NCBI GenBank assembly: GCA_030653035.1
Contig: JAUSAB010000027.1
Location: forward strand, 1-55,672
Direction: 5' to 3'
DNA from: Desulfocapsaceae bacterium
GTDB taxonomy: Bacteria > Desulfobacterota > Desulfobulbia > Desulfobulbales > Desulfocapsaceae
DNA: 55,672 nucleotides
Made by a program: the position numbers and the translations under genes. Below the pieces are notes generated by a model. The model searched no databases. It was given only the letters and a program-made list of their open reading frames with translations, and was not told where the DNA came from. Below, piece after piece: positions 18,537 through 27,908 of the stretch. Position 1 is the stretch's first letter. The number at the start of each line of letters is the position of its first letter.

Positions 18537-19679
18537 ATGTGTCGTTTAGCCCTGAAAACCGCCATTGAGCCTTTTTCACCTTATGAGGTTCTCACGGCCA
18601 TGGAAGCCATGCAGGAAGGCTATGATGGCTCCGGGCTTGGCCTGTTATTGCGCGGGCTGCACTTTGAGCATTACAAATACGACTCAAAGCACCCTGTTCT
18701 TTCCGGGATTGCCCACAGTGAAGCCGCCTGGCAGCGCCTGAACAGCATCATGGCGCAACGTGGCTATGAGCTGAAATATGACCACGAGTTTGAAACCCAT
18801 CCCGAGATGGTCGAGGCCAAGGATCGCTATCGCTATTTTGTCCGGGTCTATAAGATGCCTGCGGCCTTTGAAGGCAAGAGCACGGAGGAGATCGAAAACG
18901 AACTGATGCTCACCCGCCTGTTCCTGAGGGCCAACGGGGAAGAGCACGGCAGCGACCTCACCGCCTTTTCCTTCTGGCCGGATGTGGCCATGATCAAGGA
19001 AGTGGGCTGGCCCATGGAGATCGGCAACGCCCTGACCCTCCATGACAACCGGATCACCTCCCGAGTCTGCATGGCCCAAGGACGGCAGAACACCAATTAC
19101 GGCATCAACCTCTACGCCTGCCACCCGTTCTTCATCCAGGGCATTGCCACCATGACCAACGGCGAGAATACCGCCTTTGTCCCCATCCGTGACTGGCTGC
19201 TCGGCAAGCACTTCCCCGGTTACATGGGATATCAGAGTGACTCCGAGGTCTTTGCCCATATCCTCCATTACACCCTGAAACAGCTCAAACTGCCCCTGCA
19301 GGCCTATAAGCATATCATCACCCCGCTCAAAAACGCGGAACTGGACAAACATCCCCAGGGCGTTTTCCTCAAAGGGTTGCGTGATGCCTGTCGCCGGCTG
19401 ATCATTGACGGCCCCAATGCCGTTATCGGCACCCTGCCTGATGAGAGCTGCCTGCTGGTCATGGATCACAAAAAGATGCGGCCTGCCACCGTCGGCGGCA
19501 GAGACGGGGCCTGGGCCTTTGCCTCTGAGATGTGCGGCGTTGCCGCCATGATTCCCGACCGTGATCCATCCCTTGATTTTCAACCTATGCGTGAACATAC
19601 AATTATTGTACCACCCGAGAGAAAGGAACTGACAATATGGTCTCAGCTCGATCCGTATCCGTTGGCCCAAGTAGCTTAG
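18537..19679 (+). CDS. Glutamate synthase, glutamine amidotransferase subunit (class II)
   Basis: 380 residues beginning Met-Cys: Cys2 becomes the N-terminal nucleophile that releases ammonia from glutamine, as in the amidotransferase domain of GltB. The fold-typical DGSGLGLLLRG follows early, with later segments such as NTNYGINLYACHPF. Length and motifs fit the stand-alone amidotransferase polypeptide of the 'archaeal-type' split glutamate synthase common in anaerobes. It has its own promoter. Its 3' end overlaps the start of the FMN subunit gene by 43 nt, so the two are translationally coupled. Together with the next two genes it makes glutamate from glutamine and 2-oxoglutarate in the cytoplasm. 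Confidence 0.9.
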   Translation: MCRLALKTAIEPFSPYEVLTAMEAMQEGYDGSGLGLLLRGLHFEHYKYDSKHPVLSGIAHSEAAWQRLNSIMAQRGYELKYDHEFETHPEMVEAKDRYRYFVRVYKMPAAFEGKSTEEIENELMLTRLFLRANGEEHGSDLTAFSFWPDVAMIKEVGWPMEIGNALTLHDNRITSRVCMAQGRQNTNYGINLYACHPFFIQGIATMTNGENTAFVPIRDWLLGKHFPGYMGYQSDSEVFAHILHYTLKQLKLPLQAYKHIITPLKNAELDKHPQGVFLKGLRDACRRLIIDGPNAVIGTLPDESCLLVMDHKKMRPATVGGRDGAWAFASEMCGVAAMIPDRDPSLDFQPMREHTIIVPPERKELTIWSQLDPYPLAQVA

Positions 19680-21277
19680 GCTACACGGACCTCCCCTGGA
19701 TAATCCAGCACCGGGAAGACAGGTGCACCCTCTGCGGACGATGCACCGCTGTCTGCCCGAAAGAAGCTATTTATCTGGCCTACCGGCGGCAGAGGATGCC
19801 GAAGCTTGACGTCCTCAAGAAGGCACGCGGCAATGAGTACCGCACCTTTGTCGGCATCCGCCAGAAGACCAACATGGCCAATACCTGTATCGGCTGTTCC
19901 ATGTGCACCATGGTCTGTCCCAATGAGGCGATCATGCCGGTGCCCAATACCAATGAGCACCGCACCCTCTTCTTCCACAACCAGAAGGGGCAGCCCCAGA
20001 CCCGTGGTGGCCGGAGAAATGTCAGCGGTCCGAATCTGCTTGACCGGATCATGTTTGACCGTATCTCCATGCTCACCGATCCGGCGCTTGACGCCGGACG
20101 CCATGAGTTCAACCTGACCACCACCCTCGGCCGGACCCTTGCTCCGGAAGAATTCCTGAAACGCCAGAGAGAAGGCGGCTGGATCCCCCCGACCCGTGAA
20201 ATCTTCCCCTTTGTCATCGGCTCCATGTCCTTTGGCGCCCTGTCTCCCAATGCCTGGCTGGGCCTGCTCCAGGGCGTGGCCTACTGCAACGAGGTGCTGG
20301 GGATTCCGGTGGTCATGTGTACCGGTGAAGGCGGCTGTCCGCCATGGGTGCTGAGAAGCCCCTACCTTAAATACATCGTCCTCCAGATCGCCTCCGGCTA
20401 TTTCGGCTGGGATGAGATCATCCGCGCCATCCCCGAAATGCAGTGCGACCCGGCAGCCATTGAGATCAAATATGGCCAGGGCGCCAAACCCGGTGACGGC
20501 GGCCTGCTCATGTGGTTCAAGGTATCCAAACTGATCGCCCGTCTGCGCGGCGTACCTGAGGGCGTTGATCTGCCTTCGCCACCCGTGCACCAGACCCTCT
20601 ACTCCATCGAGGAGAGCGTCATGAAGATGATCCAGACCATGTCCACCGCCTTTGGTCATAAGGTCCCGGTCTATCCCAAGATCTCGGCCTCCACTTCGGC
20701 CAAATCGGTGCTTAACAACCTGGTGCGTAATCCCTACGCAGGCGGTCTGCTCATTGACGGCATTGACGGCGGCACCGGAGCGGCCTACAATATCTCCATG
20801 GACGCCACCGGCCATCCCATCGCCTCCAACGTCCGCGAATGTTATCTCGATCTGGTGGCCCAGGGCAAGCAGAACGAGATCCCTATCTTTGCTGCCGGCG
20901 GTATCGGCAAAAACGGCAATGTGACCCAGAACGGCATGGCTCTGATCATGCTTGGCGCCTCTGGAGTCCATATCGGTAAATACGTCATGCAGGCGGCTAC
21001 CGGATGTCTGGGCAACGAGAAGAGCCGCTGCAACGTCTGTAATGTCGGCATCTGCCCCAAAGGCATTACCAGTCAGAACCCGAAACTGTATCGCCGTCTC
21101 GATCCTGATCTGGTGGCTGAACGGGTGAGCGAGGTGTTCATGTCGATTTCCACCGAGGCCAAAAAGATTATGGCGCCGCTGGGCCGCTCCCAGAGTCTGC
21201 CCGTCGGCATGTCCGATGCCCTCGGTATCAGCGACAAGGATGCCGCTGATCGGTTGGGGATCAGATACGTCTGTTAA
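19637..21277 (+). CDS. Glutamate synthase, FMN/iron-sulphur synthase subunit
   Basis: A 546-residue core subunit. Two N-terminal 4Fe-4S motifs are present: CTLCGRCTAVCP (Cys30, 33, 36, 40) and CIGCSMCTMVCP (Cys84, 87, 90, 94). They are followed by the FMN-binding TIM barrel with GQGAKPGDGGLL, IDGGTGAA and FAAGGIGKNGNV, and the 3Fe-4S loop C-x2-C-x3-G-x-CPKGI near residue 455. The start at 19637 lies inside the preceding gene; AAAGGA sits 10 nt upstream and no later Met precedes the ferredoxin motifs, so the 43-nt overlap seems real. Ammonia from the amidotransferase is condensed with 2-oxoglutarate here. The added ferredoxin domain suggests electron entry from ferredoxin or from the third subunit. 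Confidence 0.95.
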   Translation: MVSARSVSVGPSSLGYTDLPWIIQHREDRCTLCGRCTAVCPKEAIYLAYRRQRMPKLDVLKKARGNEYRTFVGIRQKTNMANTCIGCSMCTMVCPNEAIMPVPNTNEHRTLFFHNQKGQPQTRGGRRNVSGPNLLDRIMFDRISMLTDPALDAGRHEFNLTTTLGRTLAPEEFLKRQREGGWIPPTREIFPFVIGSMSFGALSPNAWLGLLQGVAYCNEVLGIPVVMCTGEGGCPPWVLRSPYLKYIVLQIASGYFGWDEIIRAIPEMQCDPAAIEIKYGQGAKPGDGGLLMWFKVSKLIARLRGVPEGVDLPSPPVHQTLYSIEESVMKMIQTMSTAFGHKVPVYPKISASTSAKSVLNNLVRNPYAGGLLIDGIDGGTGAAYNISMDATGHPIASNVRECYLDLVAQGKQNEIPIFAAGGIGKNGNVTQNGMALIMLGASGVHIGKYVMQAATGCLGNEKSRCNVCNVGICPKGITSQNPKLYRRLDPDLVAERVSEVFMSISTEAKKIMAPLGRSQSLPVGMSDALGISDKDAADRLGIRYVC

Positions 21278-21361
21278 GGAACGAAGAGTTGCAAGTGTTA
21301 CGTTGTAAAGAACAGCTTTCGCAATAATTTAAATCTTAAATCTGATTTTGAGGAGTTCTCT

Positions 21362-23728
21362 GTGAGTACGATTGTTGTAAAAGGTCTTGACGAAAATGGC
21401 CATCGTATCAGTTCCATGGTTTTTGAAAATCTGGTACGGGATGCTGCGGACAAGACAAATCATCTCAGTCTGGAGACCTTTGGCCAGCACAATATCGGCA
21501 TACGACTCCACCGCGCAGACGGCCTGACCATCGAGACCTCAGGTCCTGCCGGTCAGCGTCTGGGTTGCATGGGCATGCCCGGCACCTCCATCATCTGCCA
21601 CGGATCAGCATCGGACGACGTCGGCTACCTTAATATCGGGGCTGAAATCACTGTCCTGGGGGATGCCACCAACGGGGTGTGCAGTGCCATGGCCAACGGC
21701 AAGGTTTATATTCGGGGCTCTATCGGCGCCCGTGGTCTGACCATGACCAAGTGGAACCCTGACTACCAAAGGCCGGAGCTGTGGGTACTCGGATCCACCG
21801 GCGACTCCTTTGCCGAGTTCAACTGCGGCGGCATTGCTGTGGTCTGCGGCATTGATGCCAAGAATCCAGCCAATATCCTGGGTTATCGCCCCTGTGTCGG
21901 GATGGTTGGCGGCACCATCTATTTCCGCGGCCAGATCGATGGCTCCCATCCTAAAACCAATGCCCGCCTTGACCGGCCGACAGATGAACAATGGCAGTGG
22001 CTCATGGAGGGAATGGGCAAATATCTGGAGAAAATCGGTCGCACCGACCTGATGGCAACCCTTTCAGTTCGCGACGAATGGCAGATGCTCCTGACCATTA
22101 CTCCGCAGGAGCGGGCCCTGATGTTTTCCGGCCCCATGCCCATGGCCGAATTCCGCAACAAACACTGGAACAAGGCCTTCGGCGGTGGAGATCCCCTGCG
22201 CGATATAGCCCCTGGTCTTGACCGCAGCCCCATTGAAGCAGTGCCTACCGGCGATCTGCGTCGCAAAAAACCCTTCTGGGCTAACCGGGAATCGGCAGCC
22301 CCTTGCACCTATTACTGCCCGGTTCACATCCCGACCGTCGATCGTCTGCGCCTCATCCGTGAAGGCAAGATCGACGAGGCCTACGAGATGCTCCTGCGCT
22401 ACACGCCGCTGCCGGCATCAGTCTGTGGGGCAGTCTGTCCAAACCTGTGTATGGAAAACTGTTCCCGCTCAGGTGTTGATGAATCCATTGACGTTCAGCT
22501 GCTTGGTCGTGCCGTTGCCAATGTGCCGGCACCAACTATGGCCGCACCCATCGGTAAAAAAGTGGCCATCATCGGCGGTGGCCCAGCCGGTATGAATGCC
22601 GCCTGGCAACTGGCGCAGGCCGGAGTCGAGGCCCATATCTTTGAACAGGACAAGCAGATTGGCGGCAAGCTGGCCCAGGTTATTCCCTGGGAGCGTCTGT
22701 CTAAGGCCGTGTGGGATCAGGAAATCAAACGTTTTCTCGACACCTCCAACATTCATGTCCACCTGAGTGTAGACATGAATAAAGAAAAATTTAAGGAACT
22801 GCAGAGCAACTTTGACTATGTTGTGGTGGCGGTCGGTACCCATGAGCCGCGCCGCATCCCCTTCCCCGGCAATGAGCGTGTAATTCCAGCCCTCCACTTC
22901 CTGAAAAATGCTAAAAGCTCCATTCCTGACAAGATAGGGAAGGAAGTTGTCATCATCGGGGCCGGTAATGTCGGCTGCGATGTCGCCTGTGAGGCCTACC
23001 GACTTGGCGCCGAAAAGGTCACTCTTGTTGATATCCAGAAACCACTGGCATTCGGCAAGGAAAAAGAGGCGGCCGAGGCCCTCGGCGCGACCTTCCGCTG
23101 GCCGGTTATGACCCGTGAGGTCACCGATCAGGGTCTGGTCATGGATACCGGTGAGCTGATTCCGGCCCAGACAGTGATCATCTCTATCGGTGACGTGCCA
23201 TCCCTTAAATTTCTACCGGAGACCGTTGAGACTGTCACCGTTGGCGGTGCGGCCTGGATCAAGACCCAGGATTCGCACCTGACCACCAACGCCAAGGTCC
23301 TGGCCGTCGGCGATGTTGAAAAACCTGGCTTGGCTACCAACGCCTTGGGAGCCGGCAAGACCGCGGCTGAATTCATCATTGCCGACTTTAATGGTGTGCA
23401 GTGGAAGCCTTTCACCCAGCATCCCATCACCCAGCAGGCTCTGACCATCACCCATTATGTGCCGGATGAGCATATACGCATCCACACCGAGCAGGCCCAG
23501 GCCGAGAGCTGTCTTTCCTGCGCCTCCTGCCGTGACTGTCATCTTTGCGAGACCATCTGTCCCACCGGCGCCATCACCCGTCGTGAACTGGAATATGGGC
23601 ATACCAATGGCTACGAATCAGGACTGGACGGCAGTTGGGAGTATACCTCTGATAACAAGAAGTGTATTGCCTGCGGCTTCTGCGCCGACACCTGTCCCTG
23701 CGGTATCTGGATGATGCGGACCTTTTAG
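21362..23728 (+). CDS. Glutamate synthase GXGXG domain fused to GltD-type oxidoreductase and ferredoxin
   Basis: The 788 residues begin at GTG 21362, with GAGGAG 6 nt upstream. The N-terminal 240 form the right-handed beta-helix GXGXG domain (GPAGQRLGCMGMPG, GDATNGVCSAMANG), normally the C-terminus of GltB. A GltD-like part follows: an iron-sulphur entry region (CTYYCPVHIP ... CGAVCPNLCMENC), FAD site IIGGGPAGMNAAW and NAD(P)H site IIGAGNVGCDVAC. At the end are two further cysteine clusters (CASCRDCHLCETICP and CIACGFCADTCPCG). The subunit would pass electrons from NAD(P)H to the FMN subunit and also complete its structure. The fusion of the GltB tail to GltD is unusual compared with the classical two-gene enzyme. 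Confidence 0.92.
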   Translation: MSTIVVKGLDENGHRISSMVFENLVRDAADKTNHLSLETFGQHNIGIRLHRADGLTIETSGPAGQRLGCMGMPGTSIICHGSASDDVGYLNIGAEITVLGDATNGVCSAMANGKVYIRGSIGARGLTMTKWNPDYQRPELWVLGSTGDSFAEFNCGGIAVVCGIDAKNPANILGYRPCVGMVGGTIYFRGQIDGSHPKTNARLDRPTDEQWQWLMEGMGKYLEKIGRTDLMATLSVRDEWQMLLTITPQERALMFSGPMPMAEFRNKHWNKAFGGGDPLRDIAPGLDRSPIEAVPTGDLRRKKPFWANRESAAPCTYYCPVHIPTVDRLRLIREGKIDEAYEMLLRYTPLPASVCGAVCPNLCMENCSRSGVDESIDVQLLGRAVANVPAPTMAAPIGKKVAIIGGGPAGMNAAWQLAQAGVEAHIFEQDKQIGGKLAQVIPWERLSKAVWDQEIKRFLDTSNIHVHLSVDMNKEKFKELQSNFDYVVVAVGTHEPRRIPFPGNERVIPALHFLKNAKSSIPDKIGKEVVIIGAGNVGCDVACEAYRLGAEKVTLVDIQKPLAFGKEKEAAEALGATFRWPVMTREVTDQGLVMDTGELIPAQTVIISIGDVPSLKFLPETVETVTVGGAAWIKTQDSHLTTNAKVLAVGDVEKPGLATNALGAGKTAAEFIIADFNGVQWKPFTQHPITQQALTITHYVPDEHIRIHTEQAQAESCLSCASCRDCHLCETICPTGAITRRELEYGHTNGYESGLDGSWEYTSDNKKCIACGFCADTCPCGIWMMRTF

Positions 23729-23777
23729 TACCTTAGAAATTCGTTTCCTCTTTTTTGAAACGAATTTCGTGAAGGTA
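23728..23777. other. Long inverted repeat directly after the glutamate synthase operon
   Basis: Perfect 12-bp arms GAAATTCGTTTC (23736-23747) and GAAACGAATTTC (23757-23768) with a nine-base loop, extended by GTACCTT and AAGGTAC outside. It lacks a trailing T-run, so it is not a classical terminator. It may protect the mRNA 3' end or bind a protein. Confidence 0.7.
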
Positions 23778-23816
23778 CTTATCCCGTTTATCGAGGTTAG
23801 TTCTTTATAACCGAGC

Positions 23817-23865
23817 ATAACGAAAAAGCCCTGCAGGTGAATATCCTGCAGGGCTTTTTCGTTAT
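23817..23865. terminator. Strong bidirectional intrinsic terminator
   Basis: A 21-bp perfect stem. The left arm 23817-23837 contains GAAAAAGCCCTGCAGG, the loop is TGAATAT, and the right arm 23845-23865 contains CCTGCAGGGCTTTTTC. It ends the glutamate synthase operon. Confidence 0.93.
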
Positions 23866-23904
23866 TGACGCATCTCTGTGACTTCCCGGATCAGGTCAAT
23901 TTAA

Positions 23905-24082
23905 CCTAAAAACGGCAGTTGGGTATAATGATTTTGCAATAACTTCTTACATGGCCAAATTTTTCCCCTCACCCCGGCCCTCTCCCAAAAGGAGAGGGAG
24001 CTTTCACCCTTCTCCCTGAGGGAGAAGGGCTGGGGATGAGGGGGAACGGCATTTACATTATGAAGTAACTGCCGTTTTTAGG
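23905..24082 (+). mobile_element. MITE-like element, copy 1 (178 bp)
   Basis: Terminal inverted repeats CCTAAAAACGGCAGTT (from 23905) and AACTGCCGTTTTTAGG (to 24082), 16 bp and perfect. They are flanked by the direct repeat TTTAA (23900-23904 and 24083-24087), which looks like a target duplication. Inside are two nested hairpins built on CCCTCTCCC..GGAGAGGG and CCCTTCTCCC..GGGAGAAGGG. There is no coding capacity. A second copy in opposite orientation lies at 47080-47256. Confidence 0.85.
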
Positions 24083-24315
24083 TTTAAAAGACGGTTTTCA
24101 CCTGTAAAAAATGAAAACCAGTCCTGCAATCCCGCCCACCTCTTTATCAATATCTATCCACCATGTCCTGAGACTTGCCTCCGGGGCATCATATTTCCCT
24201 CGCATTCACCCCACAAATAAATATATAACTATAAATGAAGCAACGTATGTCTTCTTCCGTTTTTTCAGTTAAGATGGAAATACAAAAACGAGCAATATGA
24301 CAGTCCTACATTCAT

Positions 24316-25296
24316 ATGGAAATCCCCATCATGATGAATTCATTAGCTACAAAAGAGATTTTCAAGATAGTTGCTCCATCGCTGCTTGCCATATTGCTTT
24401 TTATCTTTACCATATTTGGTATCGCCCTGCCGGCTTACCAGAAAAACCTGCTGCACCAGAAGCAATTGATGCTGATCGAGTTGGTACACATCGCATTCAG
24501 TACTCTGGAGAATTATGATGACCAGGTCAAGAAAGGAAAGATTTCTCTTGCCAAGGCCCAGGACCTGGCAAAAGAGCAAATCAGGAAACTGCATTACGGG
24601 CCGGATCACAAAGACTATTACTGGATCAATGATCTCCAGCCCAGGATGATCATGCATCCCTACCGTCCGGATCTGGAACAGCAGGATTTATCTTCATTTT
24701 CCGATGCATCCGGCAAGCATCTCTTTACCGAGTTTGTTCAGGTTGTTCAAAGGGATGGCGGCGGATTTGTCCCCTATATGTGGCAATTAAATGACGACCA
24801 GCAGCATATTGTTTCCAAACTTTCCTATGTAAAACTGTTTCAGCCTTGGGGATGGGTTATCGGCACCGGGGTATATCTGGATGATGTTCATTCCGAAATT
24901 GCCAAAATCACGAAAAAATTATTGTATATTTCCCTGGCAATTTTGTTGTCTATTGCCGGCCTATCATTTTTTATTATTTCTCAACAAGTTAAAAATCTCA
25001 GACGACGGCAGATTGCCGAGGCCGAGGTGGAGCGATATCGTCAAAATCTGGAAAAACTTGTCGTAGAGAGGACAGAGGAACTGCAACTGGCCCAGTCAAA
25101 GATCAATATCATAAATAGCTTTCTTCCCATCTGCTCCCATTGCAAGAAAATACGAGACGACAGAGGGTACTGGAATCAGATTGAATCGTATATCAGAGAC
25201 CACTTTGAGGCTGAATTCTCTCATGGGATTTGCCCTGCCTGCGCGAAAGAATTTTACCCGGACTTAGATCTCTCAAAAAAGGGGGTAGTTAGTTAG
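24316..25296 (+). CDS. Membrane sensor: single Cache domain, coiled coil and four-cysteine tail
   Basis: 326 residues. A transmembrane helix lies at about 18-40, followed by a periplasmic small Cache domain at about 45-195 with its typical motifs (DYYWINDLQPRMIMHP, GWVIGTGVYLDD). A second transmembrane helix is at about 202-222, then a coiled coil (about 230-262), then a C-terminal motif with Cys273/Cys276 (PICSHCKKIRDDRGYW) and Cys306/Cys309 (GICPACAKE). The same tail is common at the ends of histidine kinases and cyclase-type sensors in this phylum and probably binds a metal. No kinase, HAMP, methyl-accepting or GGDEF output is present, so its partner must be another protein. The start could be ATG 24316, 24331 or 24334; none has a strong ribosome site. 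Confidence 0.8.
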   Translation: MEIPIMMNSLATKEIFKIVAPSLLAILLFIFTIFGIALPAYQKNLLHQKQLMLIELVHIAFSTLENYDDQVKKGKISLAKAQDLAKEQIRKLHYGPDHKDYYWINDLQPRMIMHPYRPDLEQQDLSSFSDASGKHLFTEFVQVVQRDGGGFVPYMWQLNDDQQHIVSKLSYVKLFQPWGWVIGTGVYLDDVHSEIAKITKKLLYISLAILLSIAGLSFFIISQQVKNLRRRQIAEAEVERYRQNLEKLVVERTEELQLAQSKINIINSFLPICSHCKKIRDDRGYWNQIESYIRDHFEAEFSHGICPACAKEFYPDLDLSKKGVVS

Positions 25297-25537
25297 CTCC
25301 TCCTTCAGTATAATGCACGACGCAAAGCCTCTTGGACAAAGTGTGAAACGATATAATTACCATTAAAATCAAGCTGTTATGCTGACATTGCAAATGTCGG
25401 TTTTTGGGAATGTTTTACATCAGGGCGTCTTTTACGAGTAAGAGGAGCTAATCGACTCCCCACTTCTCAAAATCATTTCCAGCGGAATCAACAGGAACAG
25501 AAGGGCCAAAAAGTCCATAAAACCGTAGCCCTTCAGG

Positions 25538-27142
25538 CTATCCTGGCGATAGATGCATTTCAACAGCCTTGATCGCATCAGCTGCAGAACTCGTAATACC
25601 GCCGGTATAACCTGATCCTTCGCCTATCGGATACAAATTTTCGGTATTTACTGATTCATATTTTTCATTGCGTTGAATCCGGACAGGAGAGGAAGTCCGT
25701 GTTTCCGCACCCAGCAATATCGCCTGCCTGGAAACAAATATGGGAACCTCTTCTTTCCATTTATTAAAGGCAGCCATCAACTCCGAAACCACAAATCCGG
25801 GAAAGATATCTCTCATATCAGCAGCAACGGCCCCCATCTTATAGGAGGTTTGCTGCAGGCCGGCAGAGCTGCTCGTACCTAAAAAATGCAGCAGGTTCTG
25901 GGCCGGAACCTGCCAGCTGCCCCCGCCGGCCATAAAAGCCTTGCGCTCGATATCCTTCTGGAACTCCAACCCAGCCAGAGGACTTGCTGATTGATAATCT
26001 TCCGCATGACAACTCACCACCAGCGCCGCATTTGAATAGGGTGATGACCGGCGCGCATAGCTCATGCCGTTGAGAACCAGCAATCCTTGTTCAGAGGAGG
26101 CATTCACAACCTCACCACCTGGGCACATGCAAAAGGTATAAACTCCCCGCCGAATCCGCCGGTTGGTGTAATTCAAAGAATAGGCGGCCGCCCCCAGGCC
26201 AGGAAAGTTCGTATATTTGTCACCATAGCGCATCAGGTTGATAGTTTCGACAGGATGCTCTATCCTTACTCCCACTGAAATCGGTCGCTGCTCCATGGCA
26301 ACACCTTTTGCATGCATCATCGCCAAGGTATCGCGAGCCGAATGGCCCAGGGCAATATAGATAGCAGAAGCAAGATATTCCCTCTCCCCGTTGATGATGA
26401 TACCGATGGCCTTCCCTTTCGAGACCAAGAGGTCTGTCATCTTTGAGCCATACAAGATCTCCCCGCCCCGCTCCAGAATATAGGTTCTGATATTGCGGAC
26501 GATTTTGCATAATACATCGGTACCCAGATGGGGTTTACTGATATACCCTATTTCGGCAGGCGCTCCGAATTTGATAAAGGTCTGCAACACCCGGTTGATA
26601 AAGCTCGTATTATTGACTCTTCGGGAAAAGAGCTTGCCGTCTGAATAGGAACCGGCGCCCCCTTCACCAAATTGGATATTGGATTCAGGGTTGAGAACTC
26701 TCTCTTTTATAAACCGTTGCACATCAAGAGAGCGCTCTTCTATCTTTTTTCCTCGTTCAAAGATCAGAGGCTTAATCCCATACTCAAGAAATTCAAGGGC
26801 CGCAAACATGCCGGCAGGACCGAAACCAACAATAATCGGCCTCTCCTGAATGGTTGCTCTCTTTTTCTCTATCTTGATTGGCTCTGTGTATACAGGAAAG
26901 TTTTTCTTGGTGGAAAGGCTGTCAGCAATCGCTACAACGAGTGAAATTTTGTAAAATATCTGGTCAATGTTTTTCAGTTCAAGGGATTTACTCAAAATTT
27001 TGACGACAGAAATATTTTCCACTCCTATTTCCATCTGTTGCGAAACGGCATTGAGATAGGCATCAACCCCGTCTTTTTCAATGGGAATTTGCAGATTGTT
27101 CACTATCAGATTCAAGGGAATGCTCCCATCTCTCTTTTTCAT
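25538..27142 (-). CDS. FAD-dependent dehydrogenase of the COG2509 type
   Basis: 534 residues. An N-terminal ferredoxin-like domain of about 95 residues is followed by the FAD Rossmann motif VGFGPAGMFAA (Gly106, 108, 111) with FERGKKIEERSLDV, FGEGGAGSYSDGKL and a C-terminal GEGSGYTGGITSSAADAI, all characteristic of this family of large uncharacterised flavoproteins. It is expected to be cytoplasmic; the substrate is unknown, although related proteins are often described as NAD(FAD)-utilising dehydrogenases. The gene is transcribed alone, convergent with the Cache sensor. The length is normal for the family. Confidence 0.92.
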   Translation of the reverse strand: MKKRDGSIPLNLIVNNLQIPIEKDGVDAYLNAVSQQMEIGVENISVVKILSKSLELKNIDQIFYKISLVVAIADSLSTKKNFPVYTEPIKIEKKRATIQERPIIVGFGPAGMFAALEFLEYGIKPLIFERGKKIEERSLDVQRFIKERVLNPESNIQFGEGGAGSYSDGKLFSRRVNNTSFINRVLQTFIKFGAPAEIGYISKPHLGTDVLCKIVRNIRTYILERGGEILYGSKMTDLLVSKGKAIGIIINGEREYLASAIYIALGHSARDTLAMMHAKGVAMEQRPISVGVRIEHPVETINLMRYGDKYTNFPGLGAAAYSLNYTNRRIRRGVYTFCMCPGGEVVNASSEQGLLVLNGMSYARRSSPYSNAALVVSCHAEDYQSASPLAGLEFQKDIERKAFMAGGGSWQVPAQNLLHFLGTSSSAGLQQTSYKMGAVAADMRDIFPGFVVSELMAAFNKWKEEVPIFVSRQAILLGAETRTSSPVRIQRNEKYESVNTENLYPIGEGSGYTGGITSSAADAIKAVEMHLSPG

Positions 27143-27309
27143 CAGAAACTCAGAAAATAGTAATATACACTACACGGATCGCGCGGGATTAGGCTCAAAT
27201 TTGACCGGGACAAGTAAAGCGCGGCCAAAGATAGCCTCATGACGGGACACGTGATGGCACATTAGTCCTTTTTGAAAAATTTATAAATTGCTGAAATTTA
27301 GAGATGACC

Positions 27310-27828
27310 TCAAAATCCATGCCCGCCGCTTTTGGGTGTCGTCATGAGTAACTGTTTCGCCTCAAAGACCTTCTGGTTGTAAAGTTTTTTGAGTAATTCA
27401 CTTCGCTTCCTGTTAACACCCGCATCTCCATAACCGACCCTTGACGCTGAGCGAATATGAACCATGTTTTGTGTCAAATCGATCCTCACCTCTAAATCAT
27501 CTATAAAACCAAAAATGGCCGATGAAAAAGTAGCCGCAAGGTACCCGTCACTTTCTGCCCGAATAATACCTCCCATCTCTCGCACTACATTTTTGAGAAT
27601 GGGCAAAGGATCAAAAGTGATGTCTTGCGAAAGAAGAATGGGTTCAAGGAAATGTAGGGCATCCTCATTTTGCTCACTGCAGACGCAATTAGGGGTAGCA
27701 GGGCATCTCACCAGCATTCCTGCGACCAGACCGGGAGCTTTTCCCGACCTGGAGATGAGCCCAAGAATAAAGAACAAGAGAATGAAAACGACAAGGAGGA
27801 GAGTCAGGACAAGGAAAGCAGTCTTCAT
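27310..27828 (-). CDS. DUF1499 family protein, membrane-anchored
   Basis: From ATG 27828 (MKTAFLVLTLLLVVFILLFF) the protein has 172 residues. One N-terminal membrane segment or uncleaved signal is followed by the DUF1499 domain, recognised by CPATPNCVCSEQ, the central GYLAATFSSAIFGFIDDLE and the strongly conserved IRSASRVGYGDAGVNRKR. An in-frame ATG nine codons earlier is possible but leads with a polar stretch. The family is widespread and of unknown function. It is followed in the same orientation upstream by a small membrane protein gene, 80 nt away. Confidence 0.9.
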   Translation of the reverse strand: MKTAFLVLTLLLVVFILLFFILGLISRSGKAPGLVAGMLVRCPATPNCVCSEQNEDALHFLEPILLSQDITFDPLPILKNVVREMGGIIRAESDGYLAATFSSAIFGFIDDLEVRIDLTQNMVHIRSASRVGYGDAGVNRKRSELLKKLYNQKVFEAKQLLMTTPKSGGHGF

Positions 27829-27908
27829 AGGGAAGCTTCGTTCAGAGGTCGACATTAGAGATAAGGGACAGGGCGCGTTTTAACGCATAGTACCGCTCAC
27901 AGGTTTTG

